From the NCBI GenBank assembly GCA_009780515.1, contig WQZX01000005.1, positions 30,047 to 94,046 on the forward strand: a stretch of DNA of 64,000 nucleotides. The letters are read 5' to 3'. Position numbers and translations under genes: made by a program. The notes beneath the pieces are model-generated. The model saw only the letters and a list, made by a program, of their open reading frames with translations, made no database searches and had not been told where the DNA came from. Positions 43,785-50,772 of the stretch are shown here, piece after piece; the first letter of the stretch is position 1; each line of letters opens with the position of its first letter. The DNA is from Nocardioidaceae bacterium (lineage in GTDB: Bacteria; Actinomycetota; Actinomycetes; Propionibacteriales; Nocardioidaceae).

Positions 43785-44399
43785 TCACTTGCAGGAAGCG
43801 GTGCCCTTCTGGAGCTTCGCGACCTTGCCCTTGCGGATGACGACCGTCTTGGACTGGTGACCCTTCGGGCCGACGCAGGCCGAGACCTTGTTGCCCTTGA
43901 CGCCGGTCACCATGACGGTGAACGGGGTCGAGGAGCCCTGGTGCTTGCTGACGTAGCGGGCCGCGGCCTTGTAGGCCGGCTTGGTGGTGACCTTCTTCAG
44001 ACCGGCGGTGTTGCCGGACTGGCGGGCGCTGAAGTAGCGGCCCACGGCCTTCGCCTGCGGCTTCATGCCGAACTTGCCCAGCTTGACACTCGCGGCGGCG
44101 GTGGTGCCGCTGCCGTTGGCGCCGGCGGCGGCACCGGCGTTGTTACCGCCCTTGCCGCCCTTGCCCTTGCTGCCGGTGGTGCTGCTCTTGCTGCCCTTGC
44201 CGCCGTTCATCAGCTCGGAGGCCTTGGACTTGGCGGCGTCGGAGGCCTTGTTCTTCAGACCCTGGACCTGGGAGCTGCTCGCAAGGGCGCTCGCGTGGCT
44301 CTTGGCCGCACTCGCGACGTCCTTGCCGGAGCAACCGGTCAGACCGATCGCGGCAGCCGCGGCGATCGCAGCCACGGACATGACTCGACGATTCTGCAT
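43785..44399 (-). CDS. Secreted lipoprotein with low-complexity linker
   Basis: A 204-residue protein with a lipoprotein signal peptide: MQNRRVMSVAAIAAAAAIGLTGCSG, lipid attachment at the Cys of LTGC. Residues 30-95 are rich in Ser, Lys, Gly and Ala (GGKGSKSSTTGSKGKGGKGG), followed by a small basic domain with two cysteines (SACVGP and TASCK) that probably form a disulfide. Start is placed at the ATG with AAAGGGA upstream rather than the ATG 15 bases earlier. Function is unknown; it should be attached to the outer face of the membrane. Confidence 0.82.
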   Translation of the reverse strand: MQNRRVMSVAAIAAAAAIGLTGCSGKDVASAAKSHASALASSSQVQGLKNKASDAAKSKASELMNGGKGSKSSTTGSKGKGGKGGNNAGAAAGANGSGTTAAASVKLGKFGMKPQAKAVGRYFSARQSGNTAGLKKVTTKPAYKAAARYVSKHQGSSTPFTVMVTGVKGNKVSACVGPKGHQSKTVVIRKGKVAKLQKGTASCK

Positions 44400-44557
44400 G
44401 GAATTCCCTTTCATCTACCGAGATGCCCCGAGACGGGCATTTCCTTGCCGGGTGGGCGCTGCTGCCGCACGCGGCCGCAGATGAACAACCTCCAGCCATG
44501 CAGAGGAGCCCCCCACTCCGCCTCTAGGAATACCACGTCCGGCTAGCCTGTCCGACC

Positions 44558-45109
44558 GTGCGTCCACTTCTCGTCGCCGCCACGGAGGCGGAGGCCCGCT
44601 ACTTCCCCCGCGACCTCGACGTCCTGATAACGGGCATCGGGAAGGTCGCCGCGGCCATGTCGCTGACCCGCCGGCTGGCGTCGTACGAGGCGGATGAGCT
44701 GGCCGGGCTGGAGATCGTGAATATCGGCACCGCCGGTGCACTGCGGTCCGAGATGACCGGGCTGTTCGAGATCGGGACGGTCATCAACCACGAGATCAAC
44801 GGCGACGCGATCCGCGCGCTCGGCTACGACCCGCGCGAGACGCTGCAGCTCGGACCGGCCGAGACCGTGCTCGCCACCGGGGACGTCTTCGTCACCGACC
44901 CCGCGCTGCGCGACGTGCTCGGCCGACGGGCCCACCTCGTCGACATGGAGGGGTACGCCGTCGCGTACGTCGCCGGCGAGTTCGGGGTGCCGGTGCGGCT
45001 GGTCAAGTACGTCTCCGACAGCGCCGACGAGACCGCCCACGACTGGAACACCCTGGTCGAGCACTGCGCCCGCGCCCTCGGCGACTGGGTCTCGACCTCG
45101 CTGGTCTAG
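44558..45109 (+). CDS. MTA/SAH nucleosidase-like phosphorylase-family protein
   Basis: A 183-residue protein of the purine nucleoside phosphorylase superfamily. LLVAATEAEARYF, the TGIGKVAAAMSL strand-loop, NIGTAGAL and the DMEGYAVAYVAGEFGVPVRLVKYVSDSAD motif (Met-Glu for the ribose, Asp for the base) match methylthioadenosine/S-adenosylhomocysteine nucleosidases. It is about 50 residues shorter than the E. coli enzyme. The GTG start has TAGCCT eight bases upstream. Confidence 0.85.
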   Translation: MRPLLVAATEAEARYFPRDLDVLITGIGKVAAAMSLTRRLASYEADELAGLEIVNIGTAGALRSEMTGLFEIGTVINHEINGDAIRALGYDPRETLQLGPAETVLATGDVFVTDPALRDVLGRRAHLVDMEGYAVAYVAGEFGVPVRLVKYVSDSADETAHDWNTLVEHCARALGDWVSTSLV

Positions 45110-45138
45110 GAGGTCGCGCAGCGACCGTCAAGAGGACC
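45108..45138. repeat. REP-like hairpin repeat, copy C
   Basis: Starts within the stop codon of the nucleosidase gene. The hairpin is GGTCGC-GCA-GCGACC, followed by GTCAAGAGGACC. It is in the same orientation as copy B, and like copies A and B it is placed at gene ends, here between two converging genes. The outer part is more diverged than in copies A and B. Confidence 0.62.
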
Positions 45139-45737
45139 TAACGGCTGCTGCCGGCCCGCCTGCCGCGGACGACGCCGACGAAGTCCTGGTGGACGTCGCT
45201 GTCGGCGTCCTTGAGCCAGAGCAGCGCGATGGTCGTCGGGTCGAGTCCGGCGACGGTCCGGTGGACGACGTCCTTGCGGTGGTGGAGCCGGGCCAGTGAC
45301 ATCGGCACGATCACGATGCCGGTGCCGGAGGCGGCGACCTCGATCGCGTCCTCGACCGACATCGGCGGGAAGCTCAGCTGCTCGGCGTCGGGCGCCCAGC
45401 CGGAGGCGTGGGGGAGCACCAGCTGCTCGTCGGCCAGGTCGGCGAGGTGGATCTCGGTGTGCTCGTCCGCAGCCGCGACGAAGTGCTCGCGGGAGGCGAC
45501 GACGACCGGCAGCTCGTCGTACAGCCGCACGCAGTGCAGCGGCGCGGGGGAGTCGAGGTCGACCGGAAGGCGGCCCAGCACCATGTCCGCGGAGCCCTCG
45601 TCGAGGTGTCGTCGTACGTCGGTGTCGTCCTCAAGCGGTAGGACCTGCAACCGGATGTTCGGGTTGCGTTCGCGCCACACCCGCACCCACTTGTCCGGCG
45701 TGACACCGGGGACGAATGCGATTCGCAGTTGCTGCAT
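45138..45737 (-). CDS. LysR-type substrate-binding domain protein without DNA-binding domain
   Basis: A 199-residue protein that covers only the effector-binding domain of LysR regulators: it begins LRIAFVPGVTPDKWVRVWRERNP and includes LYDELPVVVASREHFVAA and VAASGTGIVIVPMSLARL. No helix-turn-helix precedes it, and the 65 bases upstream do not encode one. Stand-alone forms of this domain are found in Nocardioides and relatives. It could bind a small ligand or modulate another LysR protein. Confidence 0.78.
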   Translation of the reverse strand: MQQLRIAFVPGVTPDKWVRVWRERNPNIRLQVLPLEDDTDVRRHLDEGSADMVLGRLPVDLDSPAPLHCVRLYDELPVVVASREHFVAAADEHTEIHLADLADEQLVLPHASGWAPDAEQLSFPPMSVEDAIEVAASGTGIVIVPMSLARLHHRKDVVHRTVAGLDPTTIALLWLKDADSDVHQDFVGVVRGRRAGSSR

Positions 45738-45802
45738 GTCGGTTGAGTATTCACACTTGATGGCGGAGAGTCCGAACTGGCTCTCGTGAGGAGGAGCCCG
45801 CG

Positions 45803-46258
45803 ATGGCGACCTATGGCCCGGTGGTGCTCCTGAACGCGTCCTACGAGCCGCACGACGTGGTGTCGTTCCCGCACGCCGTACGCATGCTTTTCCGGGGCGT
45901 CGCCGTGGTCCACGAGGCCGACGGCGAGCGCTGGATCGGCCCCCACCCCTGGCCGCGCGTGCTCCGGCTGGTGCGGTACGTCGTCGCGTCGTGGATGTAC
46001 CGCCCGGCGGCGTACGGGCGGGAGGCGGTGCTCAGGCGCGACCACTACCGCTGCGCCTACTGCGGGGAGCGCGCCGACACCGTCGACCACCTCGTCCCAC
46101 GATCCCGCGGCGGAACCTGGACCTGGCTGAACACCGTGGCCGCCTGCGGCCGCTGCAACAGCCGCAAGGGCAACCGCACGCCCGCCGAGGCCGGAATGCG
46201 ACTGCGGTTCGACCCCTGGGAGCCCACCCGAGCCCAGGTGACCGGCTGGCGTCACTGA
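45803..46258 (+). CDS. HNH endonuclease
   Basis: A 151-residue HNH nuclease. A zinc ribbon is formed by CAYCGE and ACGRCN and the catalytic motif is TVDHLVPRSRGGTWTWLNTVAAC, with the His of DH as the general base. The N-terminal VLLNASYEPHDVVSFPHAVRMLFRG is found in actinobacterial chromosomal HNH proteins of unknown role, not linked to phage. GAGGAGG precedes the ATG at normal distance. It lies just before the tRNA-Leu gene. Confidence 0.88.
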   Translation: MATYGPVVLLNASYEPHDVVSFPHAVRMLFRGVAVVHEADGERWIGPHPWPRVLRLVRYVVASWMYRPAAYGREAVLRRDHYRCAYCGERADTVDHLVPRSRGGTWTWLNTVAACGRCNSRKGNRTPAEAGMRLRFDPWEPTRAQVTGWRH

Positions 46259-46314
46259 GGTGGCTCCCCGATGTGCGATCGGTGGGTCTGCCTTGCTAGG
46301 GTTCTCAGGCACTC

Positions 46315-46399
46315 GTCCGGGTGGCGGAATTGGCAGACGCGCTAGCTTGAGGTGCTAGTGCCCTTATTGGGCATGGGGGTTCAAGTCCCCCCTCGGACA
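46315..46399 (+). tRNA. tRNA-Leu (anticodon GAG)
   Basis: Type II tRNA of 85 bases. Acceptor arms GTCCGGG and CTCGGAC pair (with one G-T), discriminator is A. The anticodon stem CTAGC/GCTAG encloses TTGAGGT, anticodon GAG, which reads CUC/CUU leucine codons. A long variable arm (TGCCCTTATTGGGCA) and T arm GGGGGTTCAAGTCCCCC follow. CCA is not encoded. The 3' end is the attachment site of a genomic island. Confidence 0.97.
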
Positions 46400-46414
46400 C
46401 TGAATTGCTAGACA
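46378..46414 (+). other. Attachment site attL in the tRNA-Leu 3' end
   Basis: The stretch from GGTTCAAGT in the T arm to GAATTGCTAGACA is repeated at 49574-49610 with few differences: one C fewer in the C-run, G to A and G to C. Such duplicated tRNA 3' ends mark the borders of elements integrated by tyrosine recombinases. The copy here completes the working tRNA. Confidence 0.85.
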
Positions 46415-46440
46415 AATCCCCGCGCATCGCGCGGGGATTT
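46414..46440 (+). terminator. tRNA-Leu terminator
   Basis: AAATCCCCGCGC (46414-46425) and GCGCGGGGATTT (46429-46440) form a perfect 12-bp stem with a three-base loop ATC, ending in TTTGTTG. A classic intrinsic terminator 15 bases after the tRNA. Confidence 0.92.
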
Positions 46441-46846
46441 GTTGCTTCTAGGCCGGTTGGCGGCCTGATTTGCGGTCTGCGGGAGCTCGGTGCACCCATG
46501 AGGGGGCACCCTGGTCGGGGTCCGATGGGGACCAGATGGAGCCAGTGAGTGACCGGCGGGGGGACTTGAAGGCGGTGGCTCAGCGGTGCCGCGAACCGGT
46601 TGCAGGTTCCGCACCAGACGCTGTTCTGACGCGCCCAAACGCGGCGATATGACGCACTCCCACCGGACGTCCGGGCCGGCGAGCTGCGCCGGGCGGACCG
46701 CCGAAGCTCTCAAGGTCGAATGCCACCCGACCCGTAGTGATGGTCCGTGGACCCAGTCCGTCGCCAGCCGCGCGCTCGCGCGGGATGCACTCCCGGATGC
46801 CCACGCAGCGAATGCCTGGACGCCCGTCAGGGCTGGGCATTGACGT
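46441..46846. other. Left end of the island, no supported gene
   Basis: About 400 bases between the tRNA terminator and the TIGR02391 gene. Several short frames exist on both strands but none has family features or a ribosome site. The direct repeat at 46486-46509 lies here. An integrase gene, expected next to an att site, is absent. Confidence 0.6.
46486..46509 (+). repeat. Island direct repeat, copy 1
   Basis: CTCGGTGCACCCATGAGGGG followed by GCAC. The core is itself an imperfect inverted repeat (GTGC..CCC..GGG..GCAC). Closely similar copies lie at 49458 and 51962, all in the same orientation. Copy 1 lies about 70 bases after attL. Confidence 0.6.
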
Positions 46847-47359
46847 TCAGCGGAGACCAGCGGAGTCGAGCCGACGGAGGAGCAGCGAGGCGAGGCCGAG
46901 ATAGTCCAGCGCCTCGTCCGGGGTGTCGCCAATGTCGACCTCGTGCCCGCGTGGGTTGCGGATGCCGGTAGCAGCGCCGGCAAAGATGAACTTGAAGCCC
47001 TTTTGCTCGTCTATCTCGGACTCGGTGATCAGCGCGTTGAGCTTGATCTTCGCCCGGTCCTCGTTGAAGGCCTCCATCATCAGCGCGTACCCCGTCTTGC
47101 CGCGGAGGCCGCCGAGGCGCTTGACCTCCTTCTCCAGGAACTTGAATGCCTCGAACACCGACTGCTCCCAGTACCCGTCATCGAAGAGCTTCCGCACCTT
47201 CACCGGGAAGTCCGGGTGGATGTTCCTTGCCTCGAACGGGTGCGGCTCCTCTCGCTCAGTCGGCTCGGGAGCAGCGAGTTGCGATGAGACGCACGTCGCT
47301 GGCTGCTTGGCACCGACAGATCGCACGATGCGTTCGAAGCGGTCCAGCGGCCCGCTCAC
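46847..47359 (-). CDS. TIGR02391 (Ymh) family protein
   Basis: A 170-residue protein. The C-terminal 125 residues match the TIGR02391/Hypoth_Ymh family: IHPDFPVKVRKLFDDGYWEQSVFEAFKFLEKEVKRL, then LMMEAFNEDRAKIKLNALITESEIDEQKGFKFIFAGAATGIRNPRGHE, then ALDYLGLASLLLRRLD. The RNPRGHE motif recalls the RxxxH of HEPN-fold RNases and the helical layout agrees. The GTG start overlaps the DUF5343 stop by four bases. Family members are found in mobile and defence-associated loci; no activity is proven to my knowledge. Confidence 0.82.
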   Translation of the reverse strand: MSGPLDRFERIVRSVGAKQPATCVSSQLAAPEPTEREEPHPFEARNIHPDFPVKVRKLFDDGYWEQSVFEAFKFLEKEVKRLGGLRGKTGYALMMEAFNEDRAKIKLNALITESEIDEQKGFKFIFAGAATGIRNPRGHEVDIGDTPDEALDYLGLASLLLRRLDSAGLR

Positions 47360-48063
47360 GACATCAGGTGCTTCTTGATGCTCGCGAAGATGGCGTCATA
47401 GGTTTCGGCGTCACCACCGGGCGGCAGGTTGACGTCGATCCGCACCGACAGGCCTACCTCCTGGCCGTTGCTGACCTTCACCTTGCCCTGACCGCCCCGA
47501 CTTCCGTCGCCGTCGGACCTAGCGTCCTCGACAGACGTCTCGGTAACCTTCTTCGCGACTGACTTCTTCGCAGCGGTCTTCTTTGTGGGCGCGGCGCCTT
47601 TCGTTGTGGTCTTCTTCGTCGTAGTTGCTCTAGCCGGAATCTCGCCGTGGCCCGCGAGCGCCGCGAGGGTGAGAAATGTCGACGCCTGGCGGTTGCCCAC
47701 AAGCTCGGAAGTCTTGTCACTGGACCGGAACCAGTGGGCCAGGGCCGACTTGTCGGCATCGAGGGCGTCGTCGCCCATATCGCTGAAGAGGTCGACGTAA
47801 GAACTGCGCAGCGCCGCCTCCATGCCCTCCTTGAACGACTCGTCGTTCCCGTAGAGGAAGCCTGTGTTGTCCTCGACCCGGTCGCCGTCCTCGTTGATGA
47901 GACCGATGAACCGCAGCACGGAGATTACGTAGGACTCGTTGGCGGGAGCGATGTTGAATCGCTGAAGGTAGCTGGCGTCAACCTTCGGTGGGACGTTCTT
48001 ACGGAGCTGCGTGAACGCCGCGATGAGCGCGCCCTGGCCGGAGATGTACGGGTAGTTTGGCAC
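47356..48063 (-). CDS. DUF5343 domain protein
   Basis: A 235-residue protein. Residues 1-140 form the DUF5343 domain (PNYPYISGQGALIAAFTQLRKNVPPKVDASYLQRFNIAPANESYVISVLRFIGLINEDGD), a winged-helix-like fold. A linker of Lys, Ala and Thr repeats (TTKKTTTKGAAPTKKTAAKKS) follows, then a C-terminal strand-helix GLSVRIDVNLPPGGDAETYDAIFASIKKHL. GTG at 48063 has AGGAGGA upstream. It is the first gene of a two-gene operon with the TIGR02391 protein and probably senses or regulates, with its partner as effector. This is inference. Confidence 0.82.
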   Translation of the reverse strand: MPNYPYISGQGALIAAFTQLRKNVPPKVDASYLQRFNIAPANESYVISVLRFIGLINEDGDRVEDNTGFLYGNDESFKEGMEAALRSSYVDLFSDMGDDALDADKSALAHWFRSSDKTSELVGNRQASTFLTLAALAGHGEIPARATTTKKTTTKGAAPTKKTAAKKSVAKKVTETSVEDARSDGDGSRGGQGKVKVSNGQEVGLSVRIDVNLPPGGDAETYDAIFASIKKHLMS

Positions 48064-48450
48064 TGATCCTCCTGTTCCCCTTCGAGGTGGTGGGGACGTT
48101 ACATGTCGGCGCCGACAGTCGGACGCGGAATGGACAATGCACATGCCATGGCAGGGGGCGGCCTCCACCGGCTAGGGCTACGACACGGAGCGCCCGAGAT
48201 GCGCCGGCCCCTTAACGAGCCAGACCGGGTTGTTCTCCACACCTCATCGGACTCACGGACGCCGACGCGGGTATCCGCTACAGCGCCGTGAACCGCCCCG
48301 GCAAGTCCGGAGACTCTGACGCACCTGTCGGCGGTCGAGGAACGGGAGCTGTGATCCGGTGGCCGTACCCGTCCACGATTGGGCTCTGCTCGCTGGCCGG
48401 GAGGTTACACTTACGACACTTGGCTTGAGATGAATCGATTGAAGGTCGTG
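48064..48450. promoter_or_regulatory. Divergent promoter region of the island operons
   Basis: A 387-base gap between the DUF5343 and HTH genes. Toward DUF5343 a -10 candidate is TAACGT on the minus strand (48096-48101), next to the perfect 12-bp palindrome GTCGGCGCCGAC at 48105-48116, a possible operator. Toward the HTH gene TACACT at 48406-48411 is a -10 candidate. The middle 250 bases hold no convincing gene. Confidence 0.5.
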
Positions 48451-48840
48451 ATGTCTGAAGGACTTGCTGAAGACGTTCAGGTGCTGCGCACTGCGCTGGC
48501 GTCCTCGCGCGACGGTGATGTGAGCGTCACCCTCAGCCTGCCGCGCAGCAGTGCCGAGAAGGTGCTCGCGCTCCTGGACGCGGAGCGCACGACTGGGGCG
48601 GTTGTCGTGCCCATCAAGGAGCTCTTCACCACGACCGAGGCGGCGACGATGCTCGGCCTCTCGAGGGCCACGTTGATGAAGGCGGTCGAGGCCGGCGACA
48701 TCGACCACGTGAAGGTCGGCACCCATCACCGGATCCCTGCCGAGGCGATCTCGCGCTTCCAGCGCGCCCGCAAGGTCCGCCGCGACAAGGCGGCCCAAGC
48801 GCTTGCCGAGTTCTCCAACGAGATCGGCCTCGTCGATTGA
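48451..48840 (+). CDS. Excisionase-type HTH protein, candidate antitoxin
   Basis: A 129-residue protein with an N-terminal dimerisation-like region (LPRSSAEKVLALLDAE) and a MerR-like HTH_17 domain at about residues 56-105 (LFTTTEAATMLGLSRATLMKAVEAGDIDHVKVGTHHRIPAEAISRF). This type of HTH is found in excisionases and in antitoxins paired with PIN toxins. GAAGG precedes ATG 48451; ATG 48430 is an alternative start. It overlaps the PIN gene by four bases, so the antitoxin role is likely. Confidence 0.82.
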   Translation: MSEGLAEDVQVLRTALASSRDGDVSVTLSLPRSSAEKVLALLDAERTTGAVVVPIKELFTTTEAATMLGLSRATLMKAVEAGDIDHVKVGTHHRIPAEAISRFQRARKVRRDKAAQALAEFSNEIGLVD

Positions 48841-49400
48841 CGATCTCGGTCGTTCTTGCCGACGCCAACATCCTGGTCTCACGCACGCTGCGCGACTACT
48901 TCCTCTACGCCGCTGACAACGGCGCCATCGAGATCCGCTGGAGCCAGCAGGTCCTGGCGGAGATGTCGCGCAACCTGGAGCGGAAGTTCGGCCTCAACAG
49001 GGCTGCGACCACGCGGCTCGAGAGCCTGATGAACGACTACATGGAATACGCCCTCGTCACCGTCGACCCAGAGGACCTGGCCACGGTCATCGACGTCCCG
49101 ATGGACGCCAAGGATCGACACGTCCTGGCCGCCGCCCTGTCTGCCGAGGCCGACATCCTGCTCACCGAGAACGTCAAGCACTTCCCGCGAGCCTGGATGG
49201 CTGAGCGCCACATCGAACTGCTCAGCGCAGCTGACCTTCTCCTCCGACTCGCGAGGGAGTTCCCATCGGCATTGCACGCGGCTCACCTGGCGACCGTGCG
49301 CTCCTCGCCGAAGTCCGAGGCCGAGATCTTCGAGACCTTGGAGGCGATCGTCGGCTCCACCGTCGTCGAGGCCATCCGCGACCTGACAGGCGGAGCTTGA
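48837..49400 (+). CDS. PIN-domain protein, candidate toxin
   Basis: A 187-residue PIN-domain RNase-like protein. Acidic active-site residues are seen in VVLADANILVS (first Asp) and MDAKDRHVLAAALSAEADILLTEN (the DRH block with two Asp, and the final Glu/Asp). The C-terminal extension after residue 130 is typical of the COG1569-like group. The TTG start lies in the HTH gene's end (TTGA). PIN toxins cut tRNA or mRNA; the target here is unknown. Confidence 0.85.
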   Translation: MTISVVLADANILVSRTLRDYFLYAADNGAIEIRWSQQVLAEMSRNLERKFGLNRAATTRLESLMNDYMEYALVTVDPEDLATVIDVPMDAKDRHVLAAALSAEADILLTENVKHFPRAWMAERHIELLSAADLLLRLAREFPSALHAAHLATVRSSPKSEAEIFETLEAIVGSTVVEAIRDLTGGA

Positions 49401-49457
49401 GCAGCGGCTCAGACCGCTGGGACAGGAACCTCCTAGACTGGGCCACCAGAACACAAG

Positions 49458-49502
49458 ATCGGTGCACCCCTGAGGGGGCACACGCCCGGAGCAACCGTGG
49501 GT
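49458..49502 (+). repeat. Island direct repeat, copy 2
   Basis: ATCGGTGCACCCCTGAGGGG followed by GCAC at 49458-49481, and AACCGTGGGT at 49493-49502. Copy 3 at 51962-52007 has both parts at the same spacing. It lies about 70 bases before attR. Confidence 0.6.
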
Positions 49503-49573
49503 AACAGGGACCAACGGGATGGGGCTTCACGCTCAGATCTGCAAACCTGCAGGTCAGCGTCAGATTTCACTCC

Positions 49574-49610
49574 GGTTCAAGTCCCCCTCGGACACTGAAT
49601 TACTACACAG
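49574..49610 (+). other. Attachment site attR, partial tRNA-Leu 3' end
   Basis: GGTTCAAGTCCCCCTCGGAC followed by ACTGAATTACTACA repeats the 3' end of the tRNA-Leu gene at 46378-46414, with one C fewer. Only the 3' half of the T arm and the 3' acceptor strand are present; no anticodon or D arm lies before it, so it is not a tRNA gene. Confidence 0.85.
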
Positions 49611-49636
49611 AGCCCCGCACTGCGCGGGGCTCTGTG
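49606..49636 (+). terminator. Terminator hairpin after attR
   Basis: CACAGAGCCCCGC (49606-49618) pairs perfectly with GCGGGGCTCTGTG (49624-49636) around ACTGC. It is placed relative to attR as the tRNA terminator is to attL, so it is probably the tRNA terminator that was in use before the island entered. Confidence 0.85.
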
Positions 49637-49779
49637 CGTTCCTCAGGCGGTTCGTCCGTGGATCTTGCGGTGTTGCGCTGGAGTTGTGCGCCCTGGGTGC
49701 ACCGCGCACCGCGGCCGACTCATAGGCCGGAGGGGACCGGATGTGCACAGTTGCGGCGCCAGCAGCACCTAGCAAGACA

Positions 49780-49868
49780 CGTGAACGGTGCAGCGGGCGA
49801 GGAAGGACCGCAGCGAGTTGGGCCGTGGTCATCGTGTCGGGTTGGTAGGGGAGCAGGGTCGTAGACAT
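49780..49868 (-). pseudogene. Decayed N-terminus of a tyrosine recombinase
   Basis: On the minus strand from ATG 49868 the frame reads MSTTLLPYQPDTMTTAQLAAV, and after a one-base shift continues FLAR. From memory, actinobacterial phage-type integrases often have a TTAQLAAxxFLARYSGxT N-terminus. The rest of the gene is missing. It would have been transcribed toward attR, the usual place of an integrase. Identification depends on about 25 residues. Confidence 0.4.
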
Positions 49869-49982
49869 AGCGCTTCACCCGGCGGCTGTCGCCGGGGCCC
49901 CGCCCAGCGTCGCCTCACCACGCGAGGCCGAGACCTCGACGCTAGGCGGCCCATGACATGAGGTCTTGGCTCAGACCACCAC

Positions 49983-50019
49983 TCTATATAGAATGTGCCC
50001 TGTTCCTATACATAGGAGG
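49983..50019 (+). promoter_or_regulatory. AT-rich operator/promoter of vapBC
   Basis: Two short palindromes, TCTATATAGA (49983-49992) and CCTAT-AC-ATAGG (50005-50016), lie before the antitoxin. The AGGAGG at 50014-50019 is the ribosome site and overlaps the second. TATATA or TATACA may be the -10. The layout fits autorepression by the VapBC complex. Confidence 0.6.
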
Positions 50020-50023
50020 CATC

Positions 50024-50233
50024 ATGGCCGTCACGAGTGTGGACATTGATCAGGAGCTCCTCGGCGAAGCCAAGGCAGCTCTCCATCTGACCACGACCAA
50101 GGACACCGTCGCTCAGGCGCTTCGCGAAGTCGTGATGCGCCGCCGTCAGTCGGCTGCGCTCGGCGGTCTGGCTGCGATCGAGTTCGACCTGAACCCGACG
50201 AAGGTCGAGCATGACTCAGCGGCGGCTCGCTGA
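50024..50233 (+). CDS. vapB: VapB family antitoxin
   Basis: A 69-residue antitoxin. The N-terminal half (VTSVDIDQELLGEAKAALHLTTTKDTVAQALREVVMRRRQ) is the ribbon-helix-helix-type VapB DNA-binding domain; the C-terminal tail (IEFDLNPTKVEHD) should wrap the toxin. ATG 50024 follows AGGAGG; a longer frame from 49958 has no ribosome site. It overlaps vapC by 23 bases. The complex should repress its own promoter through the palindromes upstream. Confidence 0.87.
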   Translation: MAVTSVDIDQELLGEAKAALHLTTTKDTVAQALREVVMRRRQSAALGGLAAIEFDLNPTKVEHDSAAAR

Positions 50234-50678
50234 CCTGGAGCCACCGCAGCTTGACCAACACTTCCTGATCGACAACTCGGTATGGCAGCGCCAGAGCCAG
50301 CCGCTGGTGCGTCAGACGATGGACCGGCTGCTTGCGCACAACTCGCCGTGGGCGATCTTGACGTGTCCGGAGGTTGTTGCGGAGGTCGGATTCAGTGCGC
50401 GTAGCGGCTCTGATCACGACGCTGTCCGCCAGTATCTGCTCGAGTTCCCGCAGTGCCAGGAGCCGGCGAGCGTCGAACTCGTGCTGGAGATCCAGAATGC
50501 GCTGTTCAATGGCGGACTCTTCCGGGCGGTCGGCGCGCTCGACACCGTGATCGCGGCCTACGCCATCGCCAACGATGCGACCGTCATGCACTACGACCGC
50601 GACTACGAGCACGTCGCGAGCGTCCGGCCCGACTTCCGGCAAGCCTGGATAGCGCCTCACGGAGCGCTGGACCGCTGA
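50211..50678 (+). CDS. vapC: VapC family PIN-domain toxin
   Basis: A 155-residue PIN RNase-type toxin. The first acidic residue lies in FLIDNSVWQR, the second in TCPEVVAEVGF, the others in ALDTVIAAYAIANDATVMHYDRDYEHVA. This pattern is typical of VapC toxins that cut tRNA or rRNA. It starts inside vapB in another frame, so translation is coupled. It lies outside the att-bordered island but in the same accessory region. Confidence 0.88.
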   Translation: MTQRRLADLEPPQLDQHFLIDNSVWQRQSQPLVRQTMDRLLAHNSPWAILTCPEVVAEVGFSARSGSDHDAVRQYLLEFPQCQEPASVELVLEIQNALFNGGLFRAVGALDTVIAAYAIANDATVMHYDRDYEHVASVRPDFRQAWIAPHGALDR

Positions 50679-50772
50679 GTGCGGACACCAGCAGCGATCT
50701 TCCGCGCACCCGCGGCGGTAGGACGTACATTCGAGTCGCGCGTACTGCGAGTTGTGTTGCAGGCTGGTGTGC

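Larger units (their letters stand above)
49401..49982. other. Right end of the island and junction, about 580 bases without an intact gene
   Basis: Holds in order: direct repeat copy 2, the palindrome ACCTGCAGGT at 49548-49557, attR with the partial tRNA end, a terminator hairpin and a decayed integrase start on the minus strand. The remainder shows no further gene. Confidence 0.65.

Noticed and set aside
46586..46843. Short plus-strand frame of 85 codons at the left end of the island
   Set aside because: No ribosome site, no recognisable features and overlapping frames of similar length on both strands.
49574..49598. Second tRNA-Leu gene
   Set aside because: Only the 3' end of the T arm and the acceptor strand are present; no D arm, anticodon arm or 5' acceptor strand precedes it.
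49958..50023. N-terminal extension of the VapB antitoxin
   Set aside because: The upstream start has no ribosome site and the segment is the promoter with palindromes; the AGGAGG-preceded ATG at 50024 is better.
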